Positions 28,751 through 35,996 of a DNA stretch of 35,996 nucleotides are shown piece after piece. Source of the DNA: Lachnospiraceae bacterium (GTDB taxonomy: Bacteria > Bacillota > Clostridia > Lachnospirales > Lachnospiraceae); assembly GCA_017431345.1 (NCBI GenBank), contig JAFRLH010000004.1:1-35996 (forward strand). The letters run 5' to 3'. Both the position numbers and the translations under genes were made by a program. How positions within the stretch are numbered: position 1 is the stretch's first letter; the number at the start of each line of letters is the position of its first letter. The notes beneath the pieces were generated by a model that saw only the letters and a program-made list of their open reading frames with translations, made no database searches and was not told where the DNA came from.

Positions 28751-29731
28751 ATGCTGGATGCTTACGGAAGAGAAATCGACTATCTGCGGATTTCCATCAC
28801 GGATCGGTGCAGTCTGCGCTGCCGGTACTGCATGCCCGATGGGATTGAACTGCTCTCAATGACGGACCTGCTGACTTACGAGGAAATTCTCGAAATTGCC
28901 CTGACTGCGGCGCAGTGCGGGTTCCGCAAAATCAAAGTGACCGGCGGCGAGCCGCTGGTGCGGCAGGGCGCGGTCTATCTGGTTTCGATGCTGAAAAAAA
29001 TACCTGGCATCGAGCAGGTGACGATGACCACCAACGGGATTCTGCTTCCGCAGTACGCCGCGGATCTGAAGGAGGCGGGGCTGGACGCCGTCAATATCTC
29101 TCTGGACACCCTCTCTCCGGAGCGCTTTGCCTTTATTACGGGGAGGCAGGAGCTTGACAGAGTCCTTGCGGGTATTGAGGCTGCACTCTCAGCCGGCATC
29201 CGGACCAAGCTGAATGTTGTTCTTCAGAAGGGCGTCAATGACGACGAGTGGGAGAAACTGATGCTGCTTGTACAGGACCGCCCGCTGGATGTCCGTTTTA
29301 TTGAAATGATGCCGATCGGCGCGGGGCAGAATACGGAGGGCATCAGCAATGAAGCACTTCTGGAACAGCTCGTTGCGAAATATCCCGGAGCCGAGTCGGA
29401 TTTTGCCATACACGGAAACGGACCGGCGGTCTATCTCAGAATTCCCGGATTTACGGGAAGTGTCGGCTTTATCAGTGCGATTCACGGAAAATTCTGCCGC
29501 TCGTGCAACCGGATGCGGCTGACTTCAACAGGCCTTCTCAAACCCTGTCTGTGTTATGACACCTCCGTGGATCTGCGCAGCATCCTGCGCTCCGGCAGAA
29601 CGCGGGAAGAGCGGGCGGAGCGGCTCGCCTGGGCTTTCGCCAGGGCCTGTGGGGAGAAACCGGAGGAGCATTGCTTTGACCGTGAAGAGGAGATCACGGA
29701 GACCAGGAAAATGGTTCAGATCGGAGGTTAA
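28751..29731 (+). CDS. moaA: GTP 3',8-cyclase MoaA (radical SAM)
   Basis: This enzyme converts GTP to 3',8-cyclo-GTP, the first step of molybdenum cofactor synthesis, together with MoaC. It has 326 residues. The SAM cluster cysteines are C20, C24 and C27 (RCSLRCRYCMPDG). KVTGGEPLVR binds SAM. The second cluster motif CRSCNRMRLTSTGLLKPCL is present, and the protein ends in the functionally important Gly-Gly. Its stop overlaps the next gene. MoaC is encoded at the far end of the same operon. Confidence 0.95.
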   Translation: MLDAYGREIDYLRISITDRCSLRCRYCMPDGIELLSMTDLLTYEEILEIALTAAQCGFRKIKVTGGEPLVRQGAVYLVSMLKKIPGIEQVTMTTNGILLPQYAADLKEAGLDAVNISLDTLSPERFAFITGRQELDRVLAGIEAALSAGIRTKLNVVLQKGVNDDEWEKLMLLVQDRPLDVRFIEMMPIGAGQNTEGISNEALLEQLVAKYPGAESDFAIHGNGPAVYLRIPGFTGSVGFISAIHGKFCRSCNRMRLTSTGLLKPCLCYDTSVDLRSILRSGRTREERAERLAWAFARACGEKPEEHCFDREEEITETRKMVQIGG

Positions 29732-29733
29732 TG

Positions 29734-30657
29734 ATGGGTAAGCTGATCGCCATATGTATCAGTGATGCGCGGGGCACGCAGAAGTATGAGGTTCCGGAGG
29801 CAAGACTGGTTGTGTCGCACGGCATTGAAAAAGATGCACACGCGGGAAACTGGCACCGCCAGGTGAGCCTTCTGGGAATCGAAAAAATTGAGGAGTTCCG
29901 GAAGAAGGGCGCCGACGTCGGATTCGGCGCGTTCGGAGAGAACCTGATTGTGGAAGGCTTCGACCTTCGTCAGCTTCCGGTCGGCACGCGCTTTAAAATC
30001 GGCGATGTGCTGCTGGAGCTCACGCAGATCGGTAAGGAGTGTCATGATCACTGCGCGATCTACAACACGGTCGGTGACTGCATCATGCCCCGTGAAGGCG
30101 TCTTTACGAGAGTGCTGGAAGGCGGCGTGATTCATCCGGGTGATGAAATCGAGTGCATTCCCGCGCAGAATGACCGGCCGTTTACTGCTGCGGTAATCAC
30201 ACTCAGCGACCGCGCGTTCCGGAAAGAGCGGGAGGACTTGAGCGGCCCGCTGATCCGGCAGATTCTGGAGGAGCAGGGCTATGTCGTTGAGGAAACGATT
30301 CTGTTGCCGGACGGAATCACACCGCTGAAGCAGCAGCTGATCCGGCTGGCCGATCAGCGCCAGATCAGTGTCATTTTCACGACGGGCGGCACAGGTTTTT
30401 CGGAGCGGGATGTGACGCCGGAGGCCACGGAGGCGGTCTGTGACCGGATGGCACCCGGTATCGCCGAGGCTATGCGCGCGGAATCGCTCAAAATCACGAA
30501 GCACGCCATGCTGAGCCGTCAGACGGCAGGGATCCGGAAGAAGACGCTGATTGTCAATCTGCCCGGCAGTCCGAAGGCCTGCAGAGAAGATCTGGAGATT
30601 ATCCTGCCGGCGCTCGGGCACGGCCTGGGAATTCTCAGAGGAACGGCGGACAACTGA
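29734..30657 (+). CDS. MOSC domain - MogA/MoaB fusion protein
   Basis: This 307-residue two-domain protein starts at ATG 29734 (GGAGG six bases upstream); an ATG at 29731 overlaps the moaA stop. The N-terminal MOSC domain (about 1-145) has GIEKDAHAGNWHRQVSLL, then GAFGENL and a conserved cysteine in GKECH, the sulfur-carrier-type cysteine of MOSC proteins. The C-terminal MogA/MoaB domain (about 150-307) has VITLSDRAFRKERED and TTGGTGFSERDVTPEAT, the molybdopterin adenylyltransferase signature. Such fusions occur in clostridia. The pair would activate molybdopterin and handle cofactor sulfuration. Confidence 0.88.
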   Translation: MGKLIAICISDARGTQKYEVPEARLVVSHGIEKDAHAGNWHRQVSLLGIEKIEEFRKKGADVGFGAFGENLIVEGFDLRQLPVGTRFKIGDVLLELTQIGKECHDHCAIYNTVGDCIMPREGVFTRVLEGGVIHPGDEIECIPAQNDRPFTAAVITLSDRAFRKEREDLSGPLIRQILEEQGYVVEETILLPDGITPLKQQLIRLADQRQISVIFTTGGTGFSERDVTPEATEAVCDRMAPGIAEAMRAESLKITKHAMLSRQTAGIRKKTLIVNLPGSPKACREDLEIILPALGHGLGILRGTADN

Positions 30658-30721
30658 GACGGCAGTAATGCTCTGCATTTACATATATTAAAAAAATCCA
30701 ATTGGAAAACGGAGGGCAGCA

Positions 30722-31693
30722 ATGAAAAAGAAAATGGCATGGTTACTGACGGCAGGAATGGTTCTCGGGCTGACAGCCTGTGCGGCGCCGGCGGCGCAGC
30801 CTGCTCCCGCAGCAGAAGCTCCCGCAGAGGAGGCCGTGGAGGAAGAGGCCCCTGCTGAGGAGGCGGCAGCGGAAGAGGCAGCGGAAGAGAAAGCGCCCGC
30901 TGAAGAAGAGGCCCCCGCTGAGGAAGCTGCGGCGGAAGAGACGGATATTCAGGTCTTCATCGCAGCCAGTCTGAACACGGTCATGACGGAAGTGGCGGAG
31001 AAGTTCAACGAGACACATCCGGAGATTAAGATTGTCTATAACGCGGACAGCTCCGGAAAGCTGCTGACACAGATCGAGGAAGGCTATGAGTGCGACGTTT
31101 TCTTCTCGGCGGCGCAGAAGCAGATGAATACGCTGGAGAAGGACGACGGGCTGGTTGTCGAGGGAACCCGCCACAATGTCGTAAACAATCAGGTGGTCGT
31201 CGTGACCCTGAAAGACAGCGGGACTGAAGTGACCGGCCTTGAAGATATCGGCAAGGCGGAAAGCATCGCCCTCGCGGACGGATCCGTCCCGGTCGGCCGC
31301 TATACACGCACCGCGCTGATGAATCTCGGCATTCTTCCGGAGGTCGAGGATGCATCTGCCTACACCACCGAGGAAGTCTCCGAGGCTCTGGGAGGCGTGG
31401 AAATCTCCGAACAGTCCAACGTCTCCAAGGTCCTGGCGGCGGTCGTGGAAGGCTCCTGTGAAGTGGGAACCACCTATTATTCCGACACCTACGGCTTTGA
31501 GGATAAACTCGATATTCTGGAGACAGTCCCTTATGACCTGACCGGCAATGTTATTTACCCGATTGCCCAGGTGGTGAACGAAGAGGCGAGTGAGGCACAG
31601 ACCGCAGCCGCGAAGCTCTTCATCGATTATGTTGTATCCGATGAGGCTAAGGCGATTTTTGACTCCTACTACTTTGATACAGATGTGGAGTAA
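30722..31693 (+). CDS. modA: Molybdate ABC transporter substrate-binding lipoprotein
   Basis: This 323-residue protein captures molybdate or tungstate outside the membrane. The signal peptide ends in lipobox LTAC with C20 as the lipidated residue. Then comes an extreme low-complexity linker of Ala-Glu-Pro units (about 21-73). The ModA domain starts DIQVFIAASLNTVM. It shows typical oxyanion-site segments YNADSSGKLLTQI, VFFSAAQ and GSVPVGRYTRTALM. GGAGG precedes the ATG after a short AT-rich gap. It forms an importer with ModB and ModC downstream. Confidence 0.92.
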   Translation: MKKKMAWLLTAGMVLGLTACAAPAAQPAPAAEAPAEEAVEEEAPAEEAAAEEAAEEKAPAEEEAPAEEAAAEETDIQVFIAASLNTVMTEVAEKFNETHPEIKIVYNADSSGKLLTQIEEGYECDVFFSAAQKQMNTLEKDDGLVVEGTRHNVVNNQVVVVTLKDSGTEVTGLEDIGKAESIALADGSVPVGRYTRTALMNLGILPEVEDASAYTTEEVSEALGGVEISEQSNVSKVLAAVVEGSCEVGTTYYSDTYGFEDKLDILETVPYDLTGNVIYPIAQVVNEEASEAQTAAAKLFIDYVVSDEAKAIFDSYYFDTDVE

Positions 31694-31717
31694 TGTTTTA
31701 CAGGAACCTTCTGCAGA

Positions 31718-32422
31718 ATGACTGAAATTGCGGATGTATTGAAAAATCTTGACTGGAGTCCGTTCTGGATTTCCATGAAAACCGGCGTCGTCGCGACGAT
31801 CCTGTCGTTCTTTCTCGGGATCTTCGCGGCGCGCAGGGTGATGTACGCAGGGCCGGGCAGAAAATCGGTCCTGGACGGTATTCTGACGCTCCCGATGGTG
31901 CTGCCCCCGACAGTCGCGGGCTTCTTTCTGCTGCTTCTGTTCAGCAGGCGCAGACCCTTAGGGAGCTTTCTTTTTTCCCAGTTCGGGATCAAAGTCGTGC
32001 AGTCCTGGCTGGGCTGCATCATCGCGGCGACGGTCATCGCCTTTCCGCTGATGTACCGCAACGCCCGCGCGGCCTTCGAACAGGTGGATATGAATCTGAT
32101 TAACGCCGGACGCACCCTGGGGATGAGTGACGGCGAAATCTTCTGGCGCGTCGTGCTGCCGAATGCAGGGCCCGGAATTGCGAGCGGAACGATTCTGACC
32201 TTCGCCCGGGCACTGGGCGAGTACGGCGCGACATCGATGCTGGCCGGCAATATTCCCGGAAAGACCGCCACCATCTCACAGCGGATCGCCATGGTCATAC
32301 AGGACCAGAACTATGTGACGGCCGGCGTATGGGTCGCCATTGTTCTGATCATCGCCTTTGTCTCGATCTTCCTGATGAACTGGTTCACGGGCAAAACCAT
32401 GAAAAACGTGGAGCGGTGGTAG
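31718..32422 (+). CDS. modB: Molybdate ABC transporter permease
   Basis: This is a 234-residue membrane protein with about five to six spans. The first spans follow FWISMKTGVVATIL and LPMVLPPTVAGFFLLLLF. The EAA coupling loop NAGRTLGMSDGEIFWRVVLPNAGPG contacts the ATPase ModC. Its length is standard for ModB. The gene lies between modA and modC with small gaps. AGGA twelve bases before the ATG is a weak ribosome site. Confidence 0.93.
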   Translation: MTEIADVLKNLDWSPFWISMKTGVVATILSFFLGIFAARRVMYAGPGRKSVLDGILTLPMVLPPTVAGFFLLLLFSRRRPLGSFLFSQFGIKVVQSWLGCIIAATVIAFPLMYRNARAAFEQVDMNLINAGRTLGMSDGEIFWRVVLPNAGPGIASGTILTFARALGEYGATSMLAGNIPGKTATISQRIAMVIQDQNYVTAGVWVAIVLIIAFVSIFLMNWFTGKTMKNVERW

Positions 32423-32424
32423 TC

Positions 32425-33525
32425 ATGGAACTGAACGCGGACATTCGTAAAAAACTCGGCTCCTTTTCCCTCGACATGCAGTTTGGTGCATCCCGGCGCC
32501 GGACGGGTTTCTTAGGTGCGTCCGGATGCGGAAAGTCCATGACGCTGAAAGCCATTGCGGGCATCATTGAACCGGATGCGGGACGGATCGAACTGAACGG
32601 ACGGGTGCTGTATGATTCACAGCGGGGCATCAATATCCCTGCGCAGAAAAGAAACGTCGGATATCTTTTCCAGAACTACGCGCTGTTTCCGAATCTGACG
32701 GTACAGCAGAATATTGCCTGCGGCCTGAAGTACTGGAAGCGGGGCAATCGTGAGCGCAGCCGGGAGAAAACGCAGGAAATGATTGAACTGTTCGGCCTGC
32801 AGGGACTGGAGGATCATCTGCCGCGTCAGCTGTCTGGCGGCCAGCAGCAGCGCACGGCGCTGGCCCGGATTCTGGTCTGCCAGCCGGAGGTCATTCTTCT
32901 GGATGAGCCGTTCTCTGCGCTGGATTCTTATCTGAAGGACCGGCTGCAGGACGATCTGATGCTGTATCTGAATGATTATGACGGGCTGATTCTCATGGTC
33001 TCCCACAGCCGCGATGAGCTGTACCGTTTTGCCGATGAACTCATCGTGATGGGAGACGGCTGCACACTGGTGCAGGGCACCCCGGAGGAGGTTTTCCGGA
33101 ATCCTGGGACGAAGAGTGCCGCCATGCTGACCGGGTGTAAGAACTTCTCGGCAGCCCGGCGGATTTCGGATCACGAGCTGTATGCCGCCGACTGGGGCGT
33201 AACCCTCTCGGTTTCCGGTGTGCTGCCGGAAAGCTTTAACGGAATCGGCTTCAGGGCACACGATTTCATTCCGGTCTACGGGCAGAGAGAAGAGAACTGC
33301 ATTCCCTGCAGACTGATCCGGGAGACGGACCTTCCTTTCGAAAAGAATTATTACATTGCACCGGACCATGTACAGGGATCTGAAGAAGAATCATCCGGTT
33401 CGGCAGGTACGGAGGATTGTCTGCTCTGGCGTGTCCAGCGTGACGGACAGGCGCTGATCCGGGAAAAAGGCATGCCGGATTATCTGCGTTTTCCGGAGGA
33501 AGCGCTGCTGTTTCTGAATTCATGA
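32425..33525 (+). CDS. modC: Molybdate ABC transporter ATP-binding protein
   Basis: This 366-residue ATPase powers ModB. Walker A is GASGCGKS at about 31-38, the Q-loop is YLFQNYALFPNL, the signature is LSGGQQQRTALAR, Walker B is VILLDEPF and the switch histidine lies in MVSHSRDE. The C-terminal 130 residues contain no clear Mop/TOBE repeat but are long enough for a degenerate one. It starts two bases after the modB stop. The ATG is the only in-frame candidate near the ribosome site GGAGCGG. The stop overlaps a possible ATG of moaC, but a later ATG is better placed. Confidence 0.93.
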   Translation: MELNADIRKKLGSFSLDMQFGASRRRTGFLGASGCGKSMTLKAIAGIIEPDAGRIELNGRVLYDSQRGINIPAQKRNVGYLFQNYALFPNLTVQQNIACGLKYWKRGNRERSREKTQEMIELFGLQGLEDHLPRQLSGGQQQRTALARILVCQPEVILLDEPFSALDSYLKDRLQDDLMLYLNDYDGLILMVSHSRDELYRFADELIVMGDGCTLVQGTPEEVFRNPGTKSAAMLTGCKNFSAARRISDHELYAADWGVTLSVSGVLPESFNGIGFRAHDFIPVYGQREENCIPCRLIRETDLPFEKNYYIAPDHVQGSEEESSGSAGTEDCLLWRVQRDGQALIREKGMPDYLRFPEEALLFLNS

Positions 33526-33563
33526 CAGCGCGGCAGGACAGAACACAAGGCGGGGAGCAAAAT

Positions 33564-34034
33564 ATGGAATTCACACATTTTGACGAACAGGGCAACGCGC
33601 GCATGGTGGATGTGGGAGAAAAAGAAGTTACGCAGCGGGAGGCGCTGGCCGGCGGCTTTATTCAGCTGTCGGAGGAGGCGTATCAGGCTGTGCTCGGAAA
33701 AAAGGTGAAAAAGGGAGACGTCCTGACCGTGGCGCAGGTCGCCGGAATCATGGGCGTGAAACGGACAGCCGAGCTGATTCCGATGTGCCATACACTGATC
33801 CTGACCCATGTGAGCCTGACCTTTGAGACGGAGGATGAGACCTGTCGGATCCGGGCGCTGTGCCGGGTGCGCTGTGAGGGAAAAACCGGTGTGGAGATGG
33901 AGGCACTGACCGGTGTCAGCACGGCGCTGCTGACCATTTATGATATGTGCAAAGCGATTGACCGGCGCATGGTGATCGGAGAAATCTGCCTTCTGGAGAA
34001 GAGCGGAGGAAAAAGCGGAGTCTTCCGGCGCTGA
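33564..34034 (+). CDS. moaC: Cyclic pyranopterin monophosphate synthase MoaC
   Basis: This enzyme converts 3',8-cyclo-GTP made by MoaA to cyclic pyranopterin monophosphate. It has 156 residues from ATG 33564 (GGGGAG upstream). It opens THFDEQGNARMVDVG. Active-site segments KRTAELIPMCHTL and GKTGVEMEALTGVSTALLTIYDMCKA, and the C-terminal LLEKSGGKSG, match the family closely. It ends the operon. The next gene has its own promoter. Confidence 0.95.
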   Translation: MEFTHFDEQGNARMVDVGEKEVTQREALAGGFIQLSEEAYQAVLGKKVKKGDVLTVAQVAGIMGVKRTAELIPMCHTLILTHVSLTFETEDETCRIRALCRVRCEGKTGVEMEALTGVSTALLTIYDMCKAIDRRMVIGEICLLEKSGGKSGVFRR

Positions 34035-34080
34035 TCTCCCGCAGGTCTGTGAATCCCGTGCATTCTTTCTGTAAAAGCGG

Positions 34081-34109
34081 TTGAGTGCGCGGCCAAAGTG
34101 GATTAGAAT
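34081..34109 (+). promoter_or_regulatory. Promoter of the DUF5722-like gene
   Basis: TTGAGT (34081-34086) and TAGAAT (34104-34109) are 17 bases apart. The expected start (about 34116) coincides with the first bases of a terminator-like hairpin at 34114-34148. Confidence 0.6.
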
Positions 34110-34113
34110 AATT

Positions 34114-34157
34114 GGACAAGGTCTTTCTTACAGAGAGGGACTGTGTCCGATTTTTTT
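34114..34157 (+). terminator. Terminator or attenuator hairpin in the leader of the secreted-protein gene
   Basis: GGACA (34114-34118) pairs with TGTCC (34144-34148). Inside, GGTCTTTCT pairs with AGAGGGACT (several G-U pairs) around loop TACAG. After GA comes a run of seven T (34151-34157). It may terminate the molybdenum operon, and it may also attenuate transcripts from the promoter just upstream. Confidence 0.7.
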
Positions 34158-34179
34158 AAAGTAATAGACAGGAGTCATT

Positions 34180-35811
34180 ATGAAGAAAATACGTAAAATA
34201 GTATCTGTCATTCTGGCAGCGGCGATTGCGGCGCTTCTTGTCTGCAGCGGCGCGGGAAGCGTTTCCGCTCAGGCTGCGGGAAGAACCGTCCACATTGACG
34301 CCTGCCTGATTCAGGGCGATACCGTCATCTGTCAGCTTTCCGGAAATGCTGCGGGCAGCGACGGTATGCTGTATATCTTTTCCGATGAGGTCTGGCAGGA
34401 CGGACCGGTCGGAAATATTGTGGCGTCCGTGCCCGCCGGTTCGACGTCGGCTGCCTTCCCGCTGGGTTATAACACCGCGGGTTCCAACCTGTCGAAGAAA
34501 TTCCTGGTCGCCGTGAAGCAGGGCGGTTCTTTCGTGCAGGTCAGCGACGAGCATTACATCACAAACCCCGAGGCGATGGCCGCCTACTCCATGCCGCGGC
34601 GCGCGACAGGTATCAAGGGTATCCTGATGGATCCCACGAAGATCTCGAGCGGAGAGCTCCAGGAACTGGGCATTCAGCAGGTGGTCTACAACATGTACGT
34701 GGATCAGATCTGCTCCGGTCCCGAAGTGCCGGGCGCAATTCCCTTCCCGTATAACGAGAAGATGTATTATTTTGACCCGGGCATTGTCGGCCATTACGAC
34801 GCGATGGTGATGACGCTGAACAACATGGGCATCTCTGTCACGATGGTGCTGCTGAACGAGGGCACCGGCATTCACTCGGCCGACCTGGTTCATCCGCTGG
34901 CAAAAGACGGCTTCAGGGCTCCCGGCTATGCGCTGAATGTCGCAAACGCGGCAGGAACGGATCACCTGAAGGCGATCGGCGCTTTCCTCGGACAGCGCTA
35001 CAACGGCGCGACCGGCCACGGCCAGATCGACAACTGGATCCTGGGCAATGAGATCAATGCCCGCACATCCTGGTGGTATATGGGCAGCGCGAACCTGACA
35101 CTGAATGTCAGCGAATACACCAAGGCCTTCCGTATTCTGTATAACGAAATCAAAGCCTACACCGCGACGGTGAACATCTACAATTCCATCGACCAGGAGT
35201 GGGGCCGCAAGTCCAACCCGGGCAGCTTCCTGGCCAGAGAGTATCTGGATGAGTTCAACCGCTTCATCCTGCGGGAGGGCAACATTGACTGGGGCCTTTC
35301 CTTCCACCCTTACAATTCCCCGCTGTATGATCCTTACGCGTGGAACGGCCCGGCCGTGTGGGTGCGCAACGATCTGAGTACGCCTTATATCACGATGCAG
35401 AATCTGGATCTGCTGATCAGTTATATGCATCAGCCGCAGTACCTGAACCCCGCGGGACAGTGCCGCAGCATCTCCCTTGCGGAGATCGGCTACACCTCCA
35501 GCTTCGGCACGGAAAGTCAGGAGGCGTCGGTCGCCTATGGTTATCTGATGGCGGCTTCCTCGCCTGACGTCGACGCGTTCATGCTGTTCCGTCAGTCTGA
35601 CAGCGCGGAAGAGATGCAGAGCAATCTGGCACTCGGCTTAAACGACGTGTACGGAAATCACAAGCCGGCTTACGCGATCTACCGCGATCTGGGCACACCG
35701 AATCAGGGCGCCGCTATCGCACGCGCGTCGCAGATTATCGGAACGGATGTTCTTGCGATGGTTCTGAACAGAGTGATCTGGACCAGAGGAGGAGACGGCG
35801 TCATCCACTGA
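34180..35811 (+). CDS. Secreted DUF5722-like protein, glycosidase-type fold
   Basis: This is a 543-residue exported protein. A signal peptide covers about 1-33, ending near VSAQAAG. A small beta-rich domain (about 35-130) is followed by a (beta/alpha)8-like domain. In the latter, WILGNEIN places E291 after the strand-4-type NE motif, and SLAEIGYTS places E435 at a strand-7-type position. This is the acid/base and nucleophile layout of clan GH-A glycosidases, which DUF5722 proteins resemble. Substrate unknown. It has its own promoter, with an attenuator-like hairpin and the ribosome site AGGAG. No anchoring motif is visible, so it is probably released or bound non-covalently. Confidence 0.75.
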   Translation: MKKIRKIVSVILAAAIAALLVCSGAGSVSAQAAGRTVHIDACLIQGDTVICQLSGNAAGSDGMLYIFSDEVWQDGPVGNIVASVPAGSTSAAFPLGYNTAGSNLSKKFLVAVKQGGSFVQVSDEHYITNPEAMAAYSMPRRATGIKGILMDPTKISSGELQELGIQQVVYNMYVDQICSGPEVPGAIPFPYNEKMYYFDPGIVGHYDAMVMTLNNMGISVTMVLLNEGTGIHSADLVHPLAKDGFRAPGYALNVANAAGTDHLKAIGAFLGQRYNGATGHGQIDNWILGNEINARTSWWYMGSANLTLNVSEYTKAFRILYNEIKAYTATVNIYNSIDQEWGRKSNPGSFLAREYLDEFNRFILREGNIDWGLSFHPYNSPLYDPYAWNGPAVWVRNDLSTPYITMQNLDLLISYMHQPQYLNPAGQCRSISLAEIGYTSSFGTESQEASVAYGYLMAASSPDVDAFMLFRQSDSAEEMQSNLALGLNDVYGNHKPAYAIYRDLGTPNQGAAIARASQIIGTDVLAMVLNRVIWTRGGDGVIH

Positions 35812-35908
35812 GGACACGGACACGAACTGAATTCATTAAAAAAAGCGCCCTGCACGGGCAATGTCATTAAGATAAGATGACAATAGTCGCAAGGTGTTCC
35901 TGAAAATT

Positions 35909-35950
35909 AATGGAGAGATCTTAAGAAACAAGCGGGATCTCTCCATTTTT
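35909..35950 (+). terminator. Intrinsic terminator after the secreted-protein gene
   Basis: AATGGAGAGATC (35909-35920) and GATCTCTCCATT (35936-35947) form a perfect 12-bp stem followed by T residues. Two smaller hairpins precede it: GCCC-TGCAC-GGGC near 35853 and TGTCAT/ATGACA near 35863. No gene is seen from 35812 to the window end. Confidence 0.85.
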
Positions 35951-35996
35951 CTGTCTTTAGACAACTCAAACAGGCAGAAATCATTCTGCCTCAAAA

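Overview
The window is a junction between an integrated phage (about 1-17300, AT-rich, dense small genes, almost all on the + strand) and the chromosome of an anaerobic, visibly GC-rich Firmicute (about 17310-35996). Lachnospiraceae or a related Clostridia lineage is the best guess. It rests on class III ribonucleotide reductase, a SleB-type hydrolase, AGGAGG-type ribosome binding sites and the style of the host operons. A tyrosine integrase gene ends 15 bases from the 3' end of a host tRNA-Thr(GGU) gene, and base composition changes there. That tRNA is therefore almost certainly the attachment site. The other prophage end lies left of the window, because the first gene is cut by position 1.

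Phage part. A full-length DnaE-type DNA polymerase III alpha subunit (412-3720) is followed by a separately promoted SleB-like cell-wall hydrolase, an HPr-fold protein and small unknown genes. Positions 5177-6906 hold five ordinary tRNAs (Gln, Ile, Thr, Leu, Pro, all with U34 anticodons reading A-ending codons), two tRNA-shaped elements with wrecked anticodon loops, and spacers that fold into hairpins whose loops find perfect 5-7 base partners elsewhere in the cluster. One such loop is complementary to the whole anticodon loop of tRNA-Gln. This array is the most unusual thing in the window. Next comes a deoxynucleotide-supply module: guanylate-kinase-like enzyme, cysteine desulfurase, glutaredoxin-like NrdH, anaerobic ribonucleotide reductase NrdD and activase NrdG, dUTPase, and a protein that may be a divergent ThyX. 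A minus-strand ribbon-helix-helix-like repressor at 14284-14508 faces a divergent promoter. That promoter is nearly identical to the one driving the hydrolase at 3740, and the two share an AATAACACT motif, which suggests a small regulon. The integrase ends the element.

Host part. 17505-21826 is a MoxR ATPase / DUF58 / transglutaminase operon, probably for cell-envelope work. 21830-27566 is a tightly packed redox operon: an Old-Yellow-Enzyme-like flavoprotein, three different Gfo/Idh/MocA oxidoreductases and a short-chain dehydrogenase. The substrate is unknown; a modified sugar or glycoside is plausible. 27672-34034 is a molybdenum cofactor and molybdate-uptake operon: a molybdopterin-binding protein, MoaA, a MOSC-MogA fusion, ModA, ModB, ModC and MoaC. 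A secreted DUF5722-like glycosidase-fold protein follows (34180-35811), then a terminator. Two host promoters (27573 and 34081) sit directly on intrinsic-terminator hairpins, an arrangement that suggests attenuation or insulation.

Limits: all family calls come from reading motifs in the translations. No database search or RNA folding program was run, so RNA structures are hand-paired.
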